DNA of 26,287 bases from an uncultured Porphyromonadaceae bacterium. GTDB lineage: Bacteria; Bacteroidota; Bacteroidia; Bacteroidales; Coprobacteraceae. Below, in pieces: positions 10,101 to 17,772 of the stretch. Made by a program: the position numbers and the translations under genes. Location: the NCBI GenBank assembly GCA_900545915.1, contig URAV01000042.1, forward strand, positions 1 through 26,287, in the 5' to 3' direction. The notes below the pieces were generated by a model that was not told where the DNA came from, did no database searches, and saw nothing but the letters and a program-made list of their open reading frames with translations. The stretch's first letter is position 1. Every line of letters starts with the position of its first letter.

Positions 10101-10268
10101 CCATTGGGTGATAATTGTTACTTTCGTATTCGTTACGTCAGGAAATGCATCTACCGGAGTATGTTTGAAGGAAACAGCTCCGATGACGACAGCAAGAAAT
10201 GTCAAGAAAAAAATAAAAAATTTATTCTTTAGAGAGAATGCAATGATGTTATCTATGAATTTATGCAT
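7143..10268 (-). CDS. Heavy-metal efflux RND pump, CzcA/CusA family
   Basis: Proton-driven inner-membrane RND transporter of 1041 residues, full length. TM1 is near 17-35, followed by the porter-domain start PVDAFPDVTNTKVTI typical of heavy-metal RND pumps. TM4 carries AIDFGIIIDGAVVMVE with Asp396 and Asp402, the DFG-x3-DGA signature of the HME1 (Zn/Co/Cd, CzcA-like) branch; copper/silver CusA proteins have a different TM4 motif. Divalent-cation export is therefore the best guess, though the exact metal is not provable. It starts 11 nt after the adaptor gene and precedes the two-component pair, so the operon makes a complete tripartite pump with its own regulation. Confidence 0.94.
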   Translation of the reverse strand: MHKFIDNIIAFSLKNKFFIFFLTFLAVVIGAVSFKHTPVDAFPDVTNTKVTIITQWPGRSAEEIEKFITIPIEIAMNPVQQKTDIRSTTLFGLSVINVMFDDDADDFTARQQVYNLLNDADLPEGVTPEVQPLYGPTGEIFRYTLRSDKKNIRELKTIQDWIIDRNLRSVPGVADIVSFGGEVKTFEVSVNPHQLKNYGISSLELFDAIANSNINVGGDIITKSSQAYVVRGIGLINDMDEIKNIVVKNINGTPILVKHLAEVHESCLPRLGQVGRMNENDVVEGIVIMRKNENPKEVIDALKKKISYINENILPKDVEIVSFYDRENLVNLAVNTVTHNLIEGILLVTFIVLIFMADWRTTVIVGIVIPLALLFAFICLRMMGMSANLLSMGAIDFGIIIDGAVVMVEGIFVTLDRKAKESGMTAFNRMSKMGLIRNISKEKAKAVFFSKLIIITALIPIFSFQKVEGKMFSPLAYTLGFALLGALIFTLTLVPVLSSILLKKNVKEKENRFVRFIKEKAASFFEKCHFYKKTTIGIASTFALFGLWCFTLLGTEFLPQLNEGSIYIRATLPQSISLNESVKLANEMRKELKNYPEVRQVMSQTGRPNDGTDATGFYNIEFHVDIHPEKEWKSKLSKAELIEKMQKDLSRYPGIDFNFSQPITDNVEEAASGVKGSIAVKVFGKDLYYSEQKASQISNILKTVNGIEDVGVIRNIGQPELRIELNEQKLARYGVSKENVQSIIEMAIGGKSASTLYEEEKKFNIMVRYKEEFRQNEDEIGKILVQAMDGTMIPIKELAEIKTITGPLLIFRDNHARFCAVKFSVRGRDMGSAVAEAQKKINEQVVLPEGYTLKWTGDFENQQRASKRLAQVVPISIIIIFIILFILFSNARDAGLVLLNVPFAAAGGIIALLLTDFNFSISAGIGFIALFGICIQNGVIMISDIKQNIKTRLPLQDAVKSSMRSRIRPVIMTAAMAAIGLMPAALSHGIGSESQRPLAIVIIGGLVSATIFALFVFPLIIECFYQKMLYDNNGNLRQRRL

Positions 10269-10279
10269 GGTAATGTTTT

Positions 10280-11371
10280 TTAGTTAGCTTTTAAAGCATT
10301 GTACACCAAAAGAGCATTTTGGGTGATAATTTTTTCGCCTTCGTTTAGACCTGAACTTAAATAACAATATTTCCCGGATTGTTTGTATATTTCTATTTCC
10401 TTGATTTTCGTACGATTATCGGGAGTTATGGCAATAACATAATTTTTACCGTTTTCAAAAATTAGAGCCTGAGTATCGATGCGGGGCATTGATTTTTCAA
10501 AAAGAGTCGATTGCACATGAATATTGGCAAACATACCAGGTTTAAGGATATGATCTATATTTTTGAGTTCAATTCTGGCATTCATTGTTTTACTTTCCGG
10601 GTCGAGTATATGAGATATTTTTTCGATGATACCCGTGAACTCTTTGTCCGGATAAGCTAATGTCGTGATTCTTACCGAATCGTTTTCATGTATTTTATTG
10701 ATATCGCTTTCATAAATATCAGCAATTATCCATACATCATTAAGTCCTGAAATAGTAAAAAGATCCTCATCTTGATCGTTGCGTATTTGCATTCCTTTAC
10801 TGATATTTTTATCTATTATAAATCCGGTTACAGGTGCTTTAATTTGGTAAAATGAATTCGGCTGAATGTGATATATGGAGAAAATCTCTTGTAATCGTTG
10901 TCGTTCATTATGAGCGTTGGTAAGTTCTTGTCGTGCTATCATGACATCTTTTTCTGAAGTCATGCCAGAGTGAAACATGTCTTCGGTAGCTTGTAAATTT
11001 CTTTGTGCAGTTTTTACATTTTCTACGGCGTCTTTCAATTGTTTTTCATAATCGGCGGCTTCTCCGCTTCGGATTATGGCCAACGTATTACCTTTTTTTA
11101 CATAGTCGCCGATTTCTGCATTTATTTCTGTAATAGTCCCTCCGAATATTGGAAAAACACGAGCCGTTTGTTTCGGATCGAGAGTTACTCGTCCGTTGAG
11201 AGTCAACTCGTCTGAGATTTTATATATTTGCACGGTATCGATAGAAATAATCTCTTGCAGACTGTCAGAAATAATTCCGGATGAGGGATTCTTTTCTGTT
11301 ATCTTTTTCCCGGAGCAAGAAAAAAGAACAAAAAGTAGTAAGATATGGAATATAGATGATTTCCCTTTCAT
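10280..11371 (-). CDS. Membrane-fusion lipoprotein of the metal RND pump (CzcB-like)
   Basis: Periplasmic adaptor linking the RND pump to the outer-membrane factor. From the ATG at 11371 it has 363 residues with a lipoprotein signal MKGKSSIFHILLLFVLFSC (lipid on Cys19). Barrel-sandwich halves are near 75-103 (GGTITEINAEIGDYVKKGN) and 173-200 (IKAPVTGFIIDKNISKG), split by an alpha-helical hairpin (about 104-168), followed by a beta-barrel domain. The open frame reaches back to an ATG at 11473, but that start would overlap the upstream gene by 91 nt and bury the signal peptide; the 11371 start leaves an 11-nt gap. No histidine-rich metal-binding extension is seen. Confidence 0.9.
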   Translation of the reverse strand: MKGKSSIFHILLLFVLFSCSGKKITEKNPSSGIISDSLQEIISIDTVQIYKISDELTLNGRVTLDPKQTARVFPIFGGTITEINAEIGDYVKKGNTLAIIRSGEAADYEKQLKDAVENVKTAQRNLQATEDMFHSGMTSEKDVMIARQELTNAHNERQRLQEIFSIYHIQPNSFYQIKAPVTGFIIDKNISKGMQIRNDQDEDLFTISGLNDVWIIADIYESDINKIHENDSVRITTLAYPDKEFTGIIEKISHILDPESKTMNARIELKNIDHILKPGMFANIHVQSTLFEKSMPRIDTQALIFENGKNYVIAITPDNRTKIKEIEIYKQSGKYCYLSSGLNEGEKIITQNALLVYNALKAN

Positions 11372-11382
11372 ATTTGTATAAA

Positions 11383-12645
11383 TTAATAATTGAAAATATT
11401 TTTTCCGGTAAGTGTGTTTAGCTTTTCCATAAGTAGGAAAACGTTTTTTCTGGATTCGCACAATTGCAGACATACCTCTTTATAGCTTTCATAGTAATCG
11501 ATAAATTCAAGCATATTGATATTTCGTAACTTGAAATTCTCATTTACTCCCGATATTAATGTATCGAAATTATTTTCCAGTTCGGAGTTTCCTGAACGAT
11601 AAAGTTGTAATGCTCTTTTTAATTGAGAGTATGTTGCATATACTTCTGATCGGGCTTTTTCTATTGATAAATCTTTTTCTTTAATTTTCTTTTGTATATC
11701 AAATCGAGCAGCCTTGATATTTCCTTGGTTCCTGTCAAATAAAGGAATGGATATGTTTATCCCTATGGCAAAATAATTATTTATAAAATTCCCGGCTCGG
11801 TCATATATCCCTTTTACGGCGAATTCAGGGGCAGCCATTGATTTCTGGAGTTTCAGATTTGCTTTTGAAGCTTGTAGTTCTGTATGGGATATTTTTATAT
11901 CAGGTCTTTCCGTTAATGTCAGGCATAGATCATTATAGGGTATTTCTTCTAATTTGTATTTGTCGGCTACAGATGTATCGATAATAGGAGAAATTGGTTT
12001 GCCGGCCTCATAATTCAGTAGCAGGTTCAATGTCTCTTTATTTTCTATAAGCCGGGCGGTAATTTCACTTTTGTCTTTTTCTAAAGAAAAGAGTAATGCT
12101 TCAAGTCGTGAGATCTCCAGAAGAGATAAGTTCCCTTTTTGATGTTGTTCTTGATAGGTGTTCAGTAAAAGTTTTAAAGCAGCTATTTCTGTATCATAGA
12201 CTTTAACAGACCTATTATCGAAATAAATTTCTATACATGTTTCACGGAGTTTACTTTTGAGTGTTCGCAAAACTTCTTCAAATTGGTATTTTGCATTTTC
12301 TTTATTTATCTTTTCTAATTTGATACGTTTGTTTCTTTGTCCTGCAATTTGGATAATTTGCTCTATCTCTACACTGGCTTCACCATCTTTGCCGACATCG
12401 AAGTATTTATCGTTTAATCGGTTATATATGTTTTGTTCGAGAGATAAAGACGGATTATCCCATAATTTGACTTGTGTAATCTTTGCTTGTGCAATGTCGA
12501 TATTATATCGTTCGGCAATAAGTGTTAAATTTCTGGAAATGAAAATTTGCTCGGCTTTTTGTAAGGACAGTTGAGTACTGTCCGGTTGTGCATTTCCATA
12601 AAGTAGGCATCCGCAGAAACATAAAGTGATTAAATTTTTTTTCAT
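11383..12645 (-). CDS. Outer-membrane factor of the metal RND pump (TolC/CzcC-like)
   Basis: A 420-residue outer-membrane channel of the OEP family. The N-terminal signal peptide MKKNLITLCFCGCLLYGNAQ probably cleaves after GNA. Two related long helical halves follow, each with a beta-hairpin strand (LWDNPSLSLEQN near 57-68 and PEFAVKGIYDR in the second half), the usual repeat of TolC-like proteins; FAIGINISIPLFDRNQGN is typical of CusC/CzcC-type members in Bacteroidetes. First structural gene of the metal efflux operon, preceded by a -7 promoter element, with the lipoprotein adaptor 11 nt downstream. Confidence 0.91.
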   Translation of the reverse strand: MKKNLITLCFCGCLLYGNAQPDSTQLSLQKAEQIFISRNLTLIAERYNIDIAQAKITQVKLWDNPSLSLEQNIYNRLNDKYFDVGKDGEASVEIEQIIQIAGQRNKRIKLEKINKENAKYQFEEVLRTLKSKLRETCIEIYFDNRSVKVYDTEIAALKLLLNTYQEQHQKGNLSLLEISRLEALLFSLEKDKSEITARLIENKETLNLLLNYEAGKPISPIIDTSVADKYKLEEIPYNDLCLTLTERPDIKISHTELQASKANLKLQKSMAAPEFAVKGIYDRAGNFINNYFAIGINISIPLFDRNQGNIKAARFDIQKKIKEKDLSIEKARSEVYATYSQLKRALQLYRSGNSELENNFDTLISGVNENFKLRNINMLEFIDYYESYKEVCLQLCESRKNVFLLMEKLNTLTGKNIFNY

Positions 12646-12665
12646 TCTGTATATTTAATTTTCGG

Positions 12666-12673
12666 CAAAGATA
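12666..12673 (-). promoter_or_regulatory. -7 element of the metal efflux operon
   Basis: TATCTTTG on the minus strand, 20 nt upstream of the outer-membrane factor ATG, fits TAnnTTTG. No -33 TTG is evident, as expected for a promoter that needs an activator such as the operon's response regulator; that link is inference. Confidence 0.6.
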
Positions 12674-12792
12674 GAATTCGATATTTGGGAGAGTGTACAG
12701 AATGAATTATAATATACTTATACGAAATTAGAATTTGATTAGAAGATTATAAAGTATTGTAGATATGTGTTTTATGGATATAAAAGAATAAG

Positions 12793-12840
12793 AATGCAGG
12801 CCGAAAAAAGTGTATTTATCTATGTTTTTCGGCCTGCATT
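12793..12840 (-). terminator. Hairpin separating the two efflux operons
   Basis: A perfect 16-bp inverted repeat (12793-12808 with 12825-12840) around a 16-nt loop, GC-rich in the middle (GCAGGCCG) with A5/T5 at the loop side. It begins about 33 nt after the AraC-regulator stop and lies upstream of the metal operon promoter, so it should insulate one operon from the next. The downstream T tract on the minus strand is weak. Confidence 0.75.
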
Positions 12841-12873
12841 TATAAGAAGAAATTTTTTAGAATTATCTTATCT

Positions 12874-13800
12874 TTATGGAATAGTTGAGATCGCGTTACT
12901 TCGGTAATACTTGGGAGAAAAACCTGTGTAACGTTTGAAAAACTTACCGAAAAAAGACGGGTTTGGGAAATTCATTTGAAAAGCTATTTCTTGGATAGTT
13001 GCATTAGAATATTTCAAAAGAAAAATAGCTTCTGACATGATGACTTCATCTATCCATCGTGAAGGAGTTTTTCCGCTTACCTCTTTTATTATAGTCGATA
13101 AATATTTAGAAGAAATACATAATTTGGACGCATAAAAATGAACCTTTCTCTCTTTTTTGCAGTATTGCGAGACCAATTGCATAAAACGCGCGAAATAATC
13201 TTGGCTTCTACTTTGGTAAACATCTTTGATTTCGAGAGATTTGGGATCACTTGCCAGACTGATTATGTCATATAAGAATGTTTTTAAAGCTGCGTGATAG
13301 GCTTCTCTGTTCCATTCCGAATATGTGGCGGTTTTCATTCGTTCCTGTATATTACCCAACATTCGTATAAATTCATCTTTTCTTTTGGTCGGAATGTCGA
13401 TTACGGGAATGTTCGTTGTTTGGATAAATAAGGGAGATATTTTATTCCACTGTAAAAAATTTTTTCTTAAATAGTCGGGTGCTAAAATCAATCCGGTTAT
13501 GGTACACTCTTTTTTACAATCTATTTTTATAATATTATTGGGGAGATGAACAAATAATGTATCTGGGGTTACAGTATATGATTTTAAGTCTGATATTATG
13601 TTTAGTTCTCCGCTGATACAAAATAATAAAGCGTAAGCTTCGACTTGAAAAGGAAGCAGTACATCTTCCGGTTTTATAGTCTGTTGCATTATCATGCAAC
13701 CGTCAAGCACACTTTTCTCTTTATAAAAGTATGATTGAGTTATATGCTCGAATGTGCATTTTTTTATTTGTACCATATCAGTCGTTTTTTGATATATCAT
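12874..13800 (-). CDS. AraC-family transcriptional regulator
   Basis: A 308-residue regulator. An N-terminal beta-rich cupin-like region (about 20-130, with LLFCISGELNIISD) is followed by a C-terminal AraC domain with two helix-turn-helix units: one around ASKLCISSKYLSTIIKEVSG, and one around TIQEIAFQMNFPNPSFFGKFFKRYTGFSPKYYR, the latter matching the family signature closely. It lies 42 nt downstream of the second ABC permease with no clear promoter in between, so it is probably the last gene of that operon, ended by the hairpin at 12793-12840. Its target may be either neighbouring efflux operon; the ligand is unknown. Confidence 0.9.
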   Translation of the reverse strand: MIYQKTTDMVQIKKCTFEHITQSYFYKEKSVLDGCMIMQQTIKPEDVLLPFQVEAYALLFCISGELNIISDLKSYTVTPDTLFVHLPNNIIKIDCKKECTITGLILAPDYLRKNFLQWNKISPLFIQTTNIPVIDIPTKRKDEFIRMLGNIQERMKTATYSEWNREAYHAALKTFLYDIISLASDPKSLEIKDVYQSRSQDYFARFMQLVSQYCKKERKVHFYASKLCISSKYLSTIIKEVSGKTPSRWIDEVIMSEAIFLLKYSNATIQEIAFQMNFPNPSFFGKFFKRYTGFSPKYYRSNAISTIP

Positions 13801-13842
13801 ATTGAAATAACTTTATCTGTTTCTTTCTCTTTAGATAGTCCT

Positions 13843-14961
13843 TTATGAGTTTTTCCGATAACTTAGAACCGCCCATATATTAAGCGTTACGGCAAAACTT
13901 AATAAAGCCGTCAGTTGCGGTATTAATTCTGTTATTCCGCTTCCACGCAGATAAACAGCTCTCATTACTTGGATAAAGTATTTTAATGGGTTGAATATAA
14001 CGATTGTTTGTGCCCATTTCGGCATACTGGCAATCGGAGTAAATAGCCCGCTTAACAAAATCAAGATAATCATAAAGAAGAACATGACGAACATCGCTTG
14101 TTGCATAGTACTTGAATAGTTTGAGATAATCAGTCCGAATCCGGAGATTAAAACGATGAAAATCAATGAAAAAAGATATAGAGTGAGCAGACTCCCGACG
14201 GGAGAGATTCCATATAATACTTTAGCTAATAAAAAACATATATTTAGTACTATGAATCCAATAATCCAGTAGGGTATCAATTTAGCGAGGATAAATGTAA
14301 ATTTGCTTACCGGAGTCACATTGATTTGCTCGATAGTTCCTATTTCTTTTTCGCTTACTATATTTAATGCCGGAAGAAATCCGCAAAGCATAGTCAGTAA
14401 CATTACCATGAGTGCCGGAACCATAAAGAATTTGTAATTTAAGTGTGGGTTGAAACGGTTCTGCACCGAAATATTTACTGTTGTGGATAGATTCCCCGCA
14501 TTGCTTGAATTTTGCCACTCTTGTCGTATTTCTCCGGCAAAACTGTTTATTATTTCCATCATATAAGAACTCCCCAATCCCCCTTTTGTCCCGTTTACGG
14601 TGTTGGCGGAGATCAGCACGTTCGTATTTTTTTCTTTGATGAGGTCCTTTTCAAAAAAAGGCGGTATTTCGAGAATAATGTCGATAGAACCTTTTTCTAT
14701 CGACTGCATGGCTTCGTTATATGTCGGAGATATTTCTTTTAAATGGAAATATTCGGATGCATTTATCTTGTGTATGAGCCTTCGGGAATAATCCGAATGG
14801 TCGTTATCCACTATCCCCAGATTAATATTTTTTATTTCAAGGTCTGCTGCCCAAGGCATCAGTATCATCATCATACACGGAAAGATCAATATTAATTTCG
14901 GCATGAATGAGTCCCTGATCATCTGTTTGAACTCTTTTTCTATCAGATATTTTATTTTCAT
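13843..14961 (-). CDS. ABC-2 type permease, second subunit (YbhR-like)
   Basis: Inner-membrane subunit of the ABC exporter, 372 residues from the ATG at 14961. It has one TM near the N-terminus (about 20-40), a large extracytoplasmic domain to about 175 (VDNDHSDYSRRLIHKINASEY), then five C-terminal TM segments. The cytoplasmic coupling segment SEKEIGTIEQINVTP is the ABC2 hallmark. The frame opens at a TTG at 14970, but the ATG three codons later lies one nt after the preceding stop (TAA-T-ATG) and is preferred. It resembles the preceding permease over its full length and probably forms a heterodimer with it, as YbhS and YbhR do. Confidence 0.91.
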   Translation of the reverse strand: MKIKYLIEKEFKQMIRDSFMPKLILIFPCMMMILMPWAADLEIKNINLGIVDNDHSDYSRRLIHKINASEYFHLKEISPTYNEAMQSIEKGSIDIILEIPPFFEKDLIKEKNTNVLISANTVNGTKGGLGSSYMMEIINSFAGEIRQEWQNSSNAGNLSTTVNISVQNRFNPHLNYKFFMVPALMVMLLTMLCGFLPALNIVSEKEIGTIEQINVTPVSKFTFILAKLIPYWIIGFIVLNICFLLAKVLYGISPVGSLLTLYLFSLIFIVLISGFGLIISNYSSTMQQAMFVMFFFMIILILLSGLFTPIASMPKWAQTIVIFNPLKYFIQVMRAVYLRGSGITELIPQLTALLSFAVTLNIWAVLSYRKNS

Positions 14962-14962
14962 A

Positions 14963-16069
14963 TTATTCAAGTCTGTTTTTAAATTTCTTTAGACTTATAG
15001 TAATTAATATTATAGCCATAAACATGAGAATCGATATTTCTTGCCATGCAAGAGAGACATTTACCCCTTCGATCATCAGTTTTTTTACGGTCATTATATA
15101 CCATTTTGCCGGAATGATATGCGATATCCATTGTAGTATAGAAGGCATACTTTCTATTGGAAATATCATTCCTGACAGTAACATAGTAGGCATCATCAAT
15201 ATCATCCCCGAAGCCAGCATAGCTGCTACTTGCGTCTTTGTCAAAGTCGAGATCAGCAACCCGAGAGATAATGATACGAAAATGAAAAGGAGAGATACGA
15301 TAATCAGCCAGAATAGACTGCCGGCAATAGGAACATGCAAAACGTAAACCGATAAAATAAGTATGGTGAACAAGTTTACGCAAGAAAGAACGAAATAAGG
15401 AACTGCTTTTGCCAAAATAATAAAGATAGGTCTCATCGGAGAAACCAACAGAACTTCCATTGTACCCATTTCCTTTTCTCGGACAATCGATATAGATGTC
15501 ATCATTGCGCATATCAACATCAGAATAAGACCCATAACACCCGGTACAAAATTATATGCACTCTTCATTTGAGGATTATATAATAATTTTATACTTGAGG
15601 TGATGTGCATGGGGATATTGTTGCCAAGAGCCAGTTCTTGTTGGCTGGCAGCAATGATACTTGCAGCGTATTGAGTAAATGTTTTTGCTGTATTGGGATC
15701 GGTTGCGTCGGCAATAATTTGTATGCCGGCTTCTCCGGTATGCAATAATTTGCTGCTAAACTGTTCGCTGAATACGATTACCATATCCGCTTTGCCCTCT
15801 TTAAACTCTTTTTCTATTTCGTTACTGGTATGCAGATAGCGATCTACGATAAAATATTCGCTGGCGTCTATTCGCTCTATTATTTTTCTGCTGACGATAT
15901 CTTCATTTGGATTCAGTATGCTGACCCGTATGTCCTTTATATCGGTACTGAGTGCAAAACCGAAAATTATAATCTCTATAATCGGCATTCCGAGAAGAAT
16001 CATCATTGTCCGGATATCCCGGAAAATATGATAAAATTCTTTGTGTACAAAAGCTATAAATTGTCTCAT
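14963..16069 (-). CDS. ABC-2 type permease, first subunit (YbhS-like)
   Basis: Inner-membrane subunit of 368 residues with the same plan as its neighbour: N-terminal TM at about 23-43 (MMILLGMPIIEIIIFGFAL), a long extracytoplasmic domain to about 170, and five C-terminal TM helices. The coupling segment REKEMGTMEVLLVSPMRP is characteristic of the YbhS/DrrB-like ABC2 membrane family. It starts one nt after the ATPase stop (TGA-T-ATG) and ends one nt before the next permease, which points to tight translational coupling. The substrate is unknown; characterised relatives export drugs or cations. Confidence 0.92.
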   Translation of the reverse strand: MRQFIAFVHKEFYHIFRDIRTMMILLGMPIIEIIIFGFALSTDIKDIRVSILNPNEDIVSRKIIERIDASEYFIVDRYLHTSNEIEKEFKEGKADMVIVFSEQFSSKLLHTGEAGIQIIADATDPNTAKTFTQYAASIIAASQQELALGNNIPMHITSSIKLLYNPQMKSAYNFVPGVMGLILMLICAMMTSISIVREKEMGTMEVLLVSPMRPIFIILAKAVPYFVLSCVNLFTILILSVYVLHVPIAGSLFWLIIVSLLFIFVSLSLGLLISTLTKTQVAAMLASGMILMMPTMLLSGMIFPIESMPSILQWISHIIPAKWYIMTVKKLMIEGVNVSLAWQEISILMFMAIILITISLKKFKNRLE

Positions 16070-16070
16070 A

Positions 16071-16814
16071 TCAATCTGCTTTACGAGTTGCCTTACGGGC
16101 TAATTGCTGGAAGACATCTTCCATGCTTTCTGCTTTAAATTGATGTTTCAAATTCTTGGGAGTATCTAATGCTTCTATGCGTCCGTCAACCATGATCGAG
16201 ACCCGATTGCAATATTCCGCTTCATCCATATAATGCGTGGTAACGAATATGGTTATTCCCCGATCGGCAGCCTGATAGATCAATTCCCAGAATTGACGTC
16301 GTGTTGAGGGGTCTACGCCTCCGGTCGGTTCATCGAGAAATACGATTTTCGGTTCATGGAAAATAGATACCGAAAATGCAAGTTTCTGTTTCCAGCCGAG
16401 AGGAAGTTCTTTTACTAAAGTATTCCGTTCGCTTTCAAATCCGAGTTGTTTTAGAAGTATGTTTGTTTTTTCGGAGATCTGACGGTCGTTCATGCCGTAT
16501 ATTCCGGCAAAAAGCCGTATGTTTTCCCATACCTTTAAATCTTCGTAGAGCGAAAATTTCTGACTCATGTACCCGATATTCTCTTTTACATTCTCGGCTT
16601 GTCGGTATATATCGAACCCTGCAACCTTTCCTTTCCCTGAAGTCGGTTTGCTAAGACCGCAAAGCATTCTCATCGCGGTTGTTTTTCCAGCGCCGTTAGC
16701 CCCTAAAAAACCGAAAATTTCACCTTTAAAAACTTTGAAGGAGATGTGGTTTACGGCCGTAAAATTCCCGAACGTTTTAGTCAGGTTTTCTGTTTCAATA
16801 ACAATTTCGTTCAT
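16071..16814 (-). CDS. ABC transporter ATPase, second NBD (matches C-terminal half of YbhF)
   Basis: Cytoplasmic ATPase subunit, 247 residues from the ATG at 16814; the frame opens at a TTG at 16832, but the ATG forms a TAA-T-ATG junction with the preceding gene. Walker A GANGAGKTT (38-46), Q-loop Gln85 in YMSQKFSLY, Walker B VFLDEP (158-163) with catalytic Glu162, and H-loop His194 in TTHYMDEAE are intact. The signature motif is altered: LPLGW (137-141) instead of LSGGQ. Its partner gene shows the complementary pattern, so this subunit should supply the catalytic Walker/His half of the one competent ATP site. Confidence 0.93.
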   Translation of the reverse strand: MNEIVIETENLTKTFGNFTAVNHISFKVFKGEIFGFLGANGAGKTTAMRMLCGLSKPTSGKGKVAGFDIYRQAENVKENIGYMSQKFSLYEDLKVWENIRLFAGIYGMNDRQISEKTNILLKQLGFESERNTLVKELPLGWKQKLAFSVSIFHEPKIVFLDEPTGGVDPSTRRQFWELIYQAADRGITIFVTTHYMDEAEYCNRVSIMVDGRIEALDTPKNLKHQFKAESMEDVFQQLARKATRKAD

Positions 16815-16815
16815 A

Positions 16816-17772
16816 TTATCCGTTTTGAGCAAGCTGCATGTAACAATCTTCTATAGAAGCCTTAATTTCCTGAATTACGATTTCCTCGTGGCCTTTTTGT
16901 TGTAACCATTTATGTAAATTGTTTATCGTTAAATCATTGTTTTTTAAAGTGATATGGTGTGTTTCACCAAATGCAAAACAACTGTCGATAAAAGGATGAG
17001 ATCGTAAATCTGTCAGTAATTTAAACATTTTTTTACTTTGTACCGACCATAAAATTTTATTAAAGCTGGCGATAATGTTTTCAGGCGTATCTATTTCCAT
17101 GAATTTACCCTCTTTAATTAGAGCAATTTTGTCACACAAACGAGCTTCATCCATGTAGGGGGTAGATACGAGTATTGTAATACCCTGATTTTTTAATCGT
17201 TTCAGCATTTCCCAGAATTCTTTGCGGGAAACAGGATCTACACCGGTAGTCGGTTCGTCTAAAAACAGAACCGAAGGCTTGTGAATGAGTGCGCAACTTA
17301 AAGCCAGCTTCTGTTTCATCCCTCCGGATAAAGCTCCGGCTTTTCTGTCTTTAAACGGCTCTATCTGTTGGTAAATATCTTTTATTAAATAATAATTCTC
17401 TTGAATGGTAGTTTGAAAGACAGATGCGAAAAATTTCAGGTTTTCTTCTACCGATAAATCGGGATATAGAGAAAATTTACCGGGCATATATCCGACACGA
17501 TTACGGATCTCTTTATAATCTTTTATTATATCCAGTCCATCGACGGAGGCTGTTCCGCTGTCAGGCAGGATAAGAGTTGTCAATATTCTGAACAAACTCG
17601 TTTTTCCGGCACCGTCCGGCCCGATGATCCCGAACAGTTCTCCTTGAGATACCGAAAATGAAATGCCCTCTTTAGCGTCCGGTTGTCCGAGAGCATATTT
17701 GTTTTCGTAAGATTTTTTGATATTATTTACTTCGATAGCTTGCATGGAACTTCGTTTTTGGTAGTCAGTCAT
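16816..17772 (-). CDS. ABC transporter ATPase, first NBD (matches N-terminal half of YbhF)
   Basis: Cytoplasmic ATPase subunit of 318 residues. Walker A GPDGAGKTS (51-59), canonical signature LSGGM (148-152) and Walker B LFLDEP (169-174) are present, but the Q-loop Gln is Gly98 (YMPGKFSLY) and the H-loop His is Pro205 (STPYMDEAR). About 90 residues after the NBD (from about 230) form an extra C-terminal extension. The start overlaps the HlyD-like stop by 8 nt; a Met at codon 10 (17745) is an alternative. In E. coli YbhF the two NBDs are fused in one polypeptide; here they are separate genes one nt apart. Confidence 0.93.
   Translation of the reverse strand: MTDYQKRSSMQAIEVNNIKKSYENKYALGQPDAKEGISFSVSQGELFGIIGPDGAGKTSLFRILTTLILPDSGTASVDGLDIIKDYKEIRNRVGYMPGKFSLYPDLSVEENLKFFASVFQTTIQENYYLIKDIYQQIEPFKDRKAGALSGGMKQKLALSCALIHKPSVLFLDEPTTGVDPVSRKEFWEMLKRLKNQGITILVSTPYMDEARLCDKIALIKEGKFMEIDTPENIIASFNKILWSVQSKKMFKLLTDLRSHPFIDSCFAFGETHHITLKNNDLTINNLHKWLQQKGHEEIVIQEIKASIEDCYMQLAQNG

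Noticed and set aside
11372..11473. Longer start of the metal-pump adaptor (ATG at 11473)
   Set aside because: It overlaps the upstream gene by 91 nt and hides a lipoprotein signal that begins at 11371.
7143..12645. Calling the RND operon a copper/silver (cus) system
   Set aside because: The TM4 motif DFG-x3-D favours the divalent-cation branch, and there is no CusF-like or Met-rich protein nearby.
14979..15512. 177-residue minus-strand open frame inside permease 1
   Set aside because: It lies wholly within the well-supported permease gene in another frame and has a low-complexity Tyr/Asp/Ser composition with no family resemblance.
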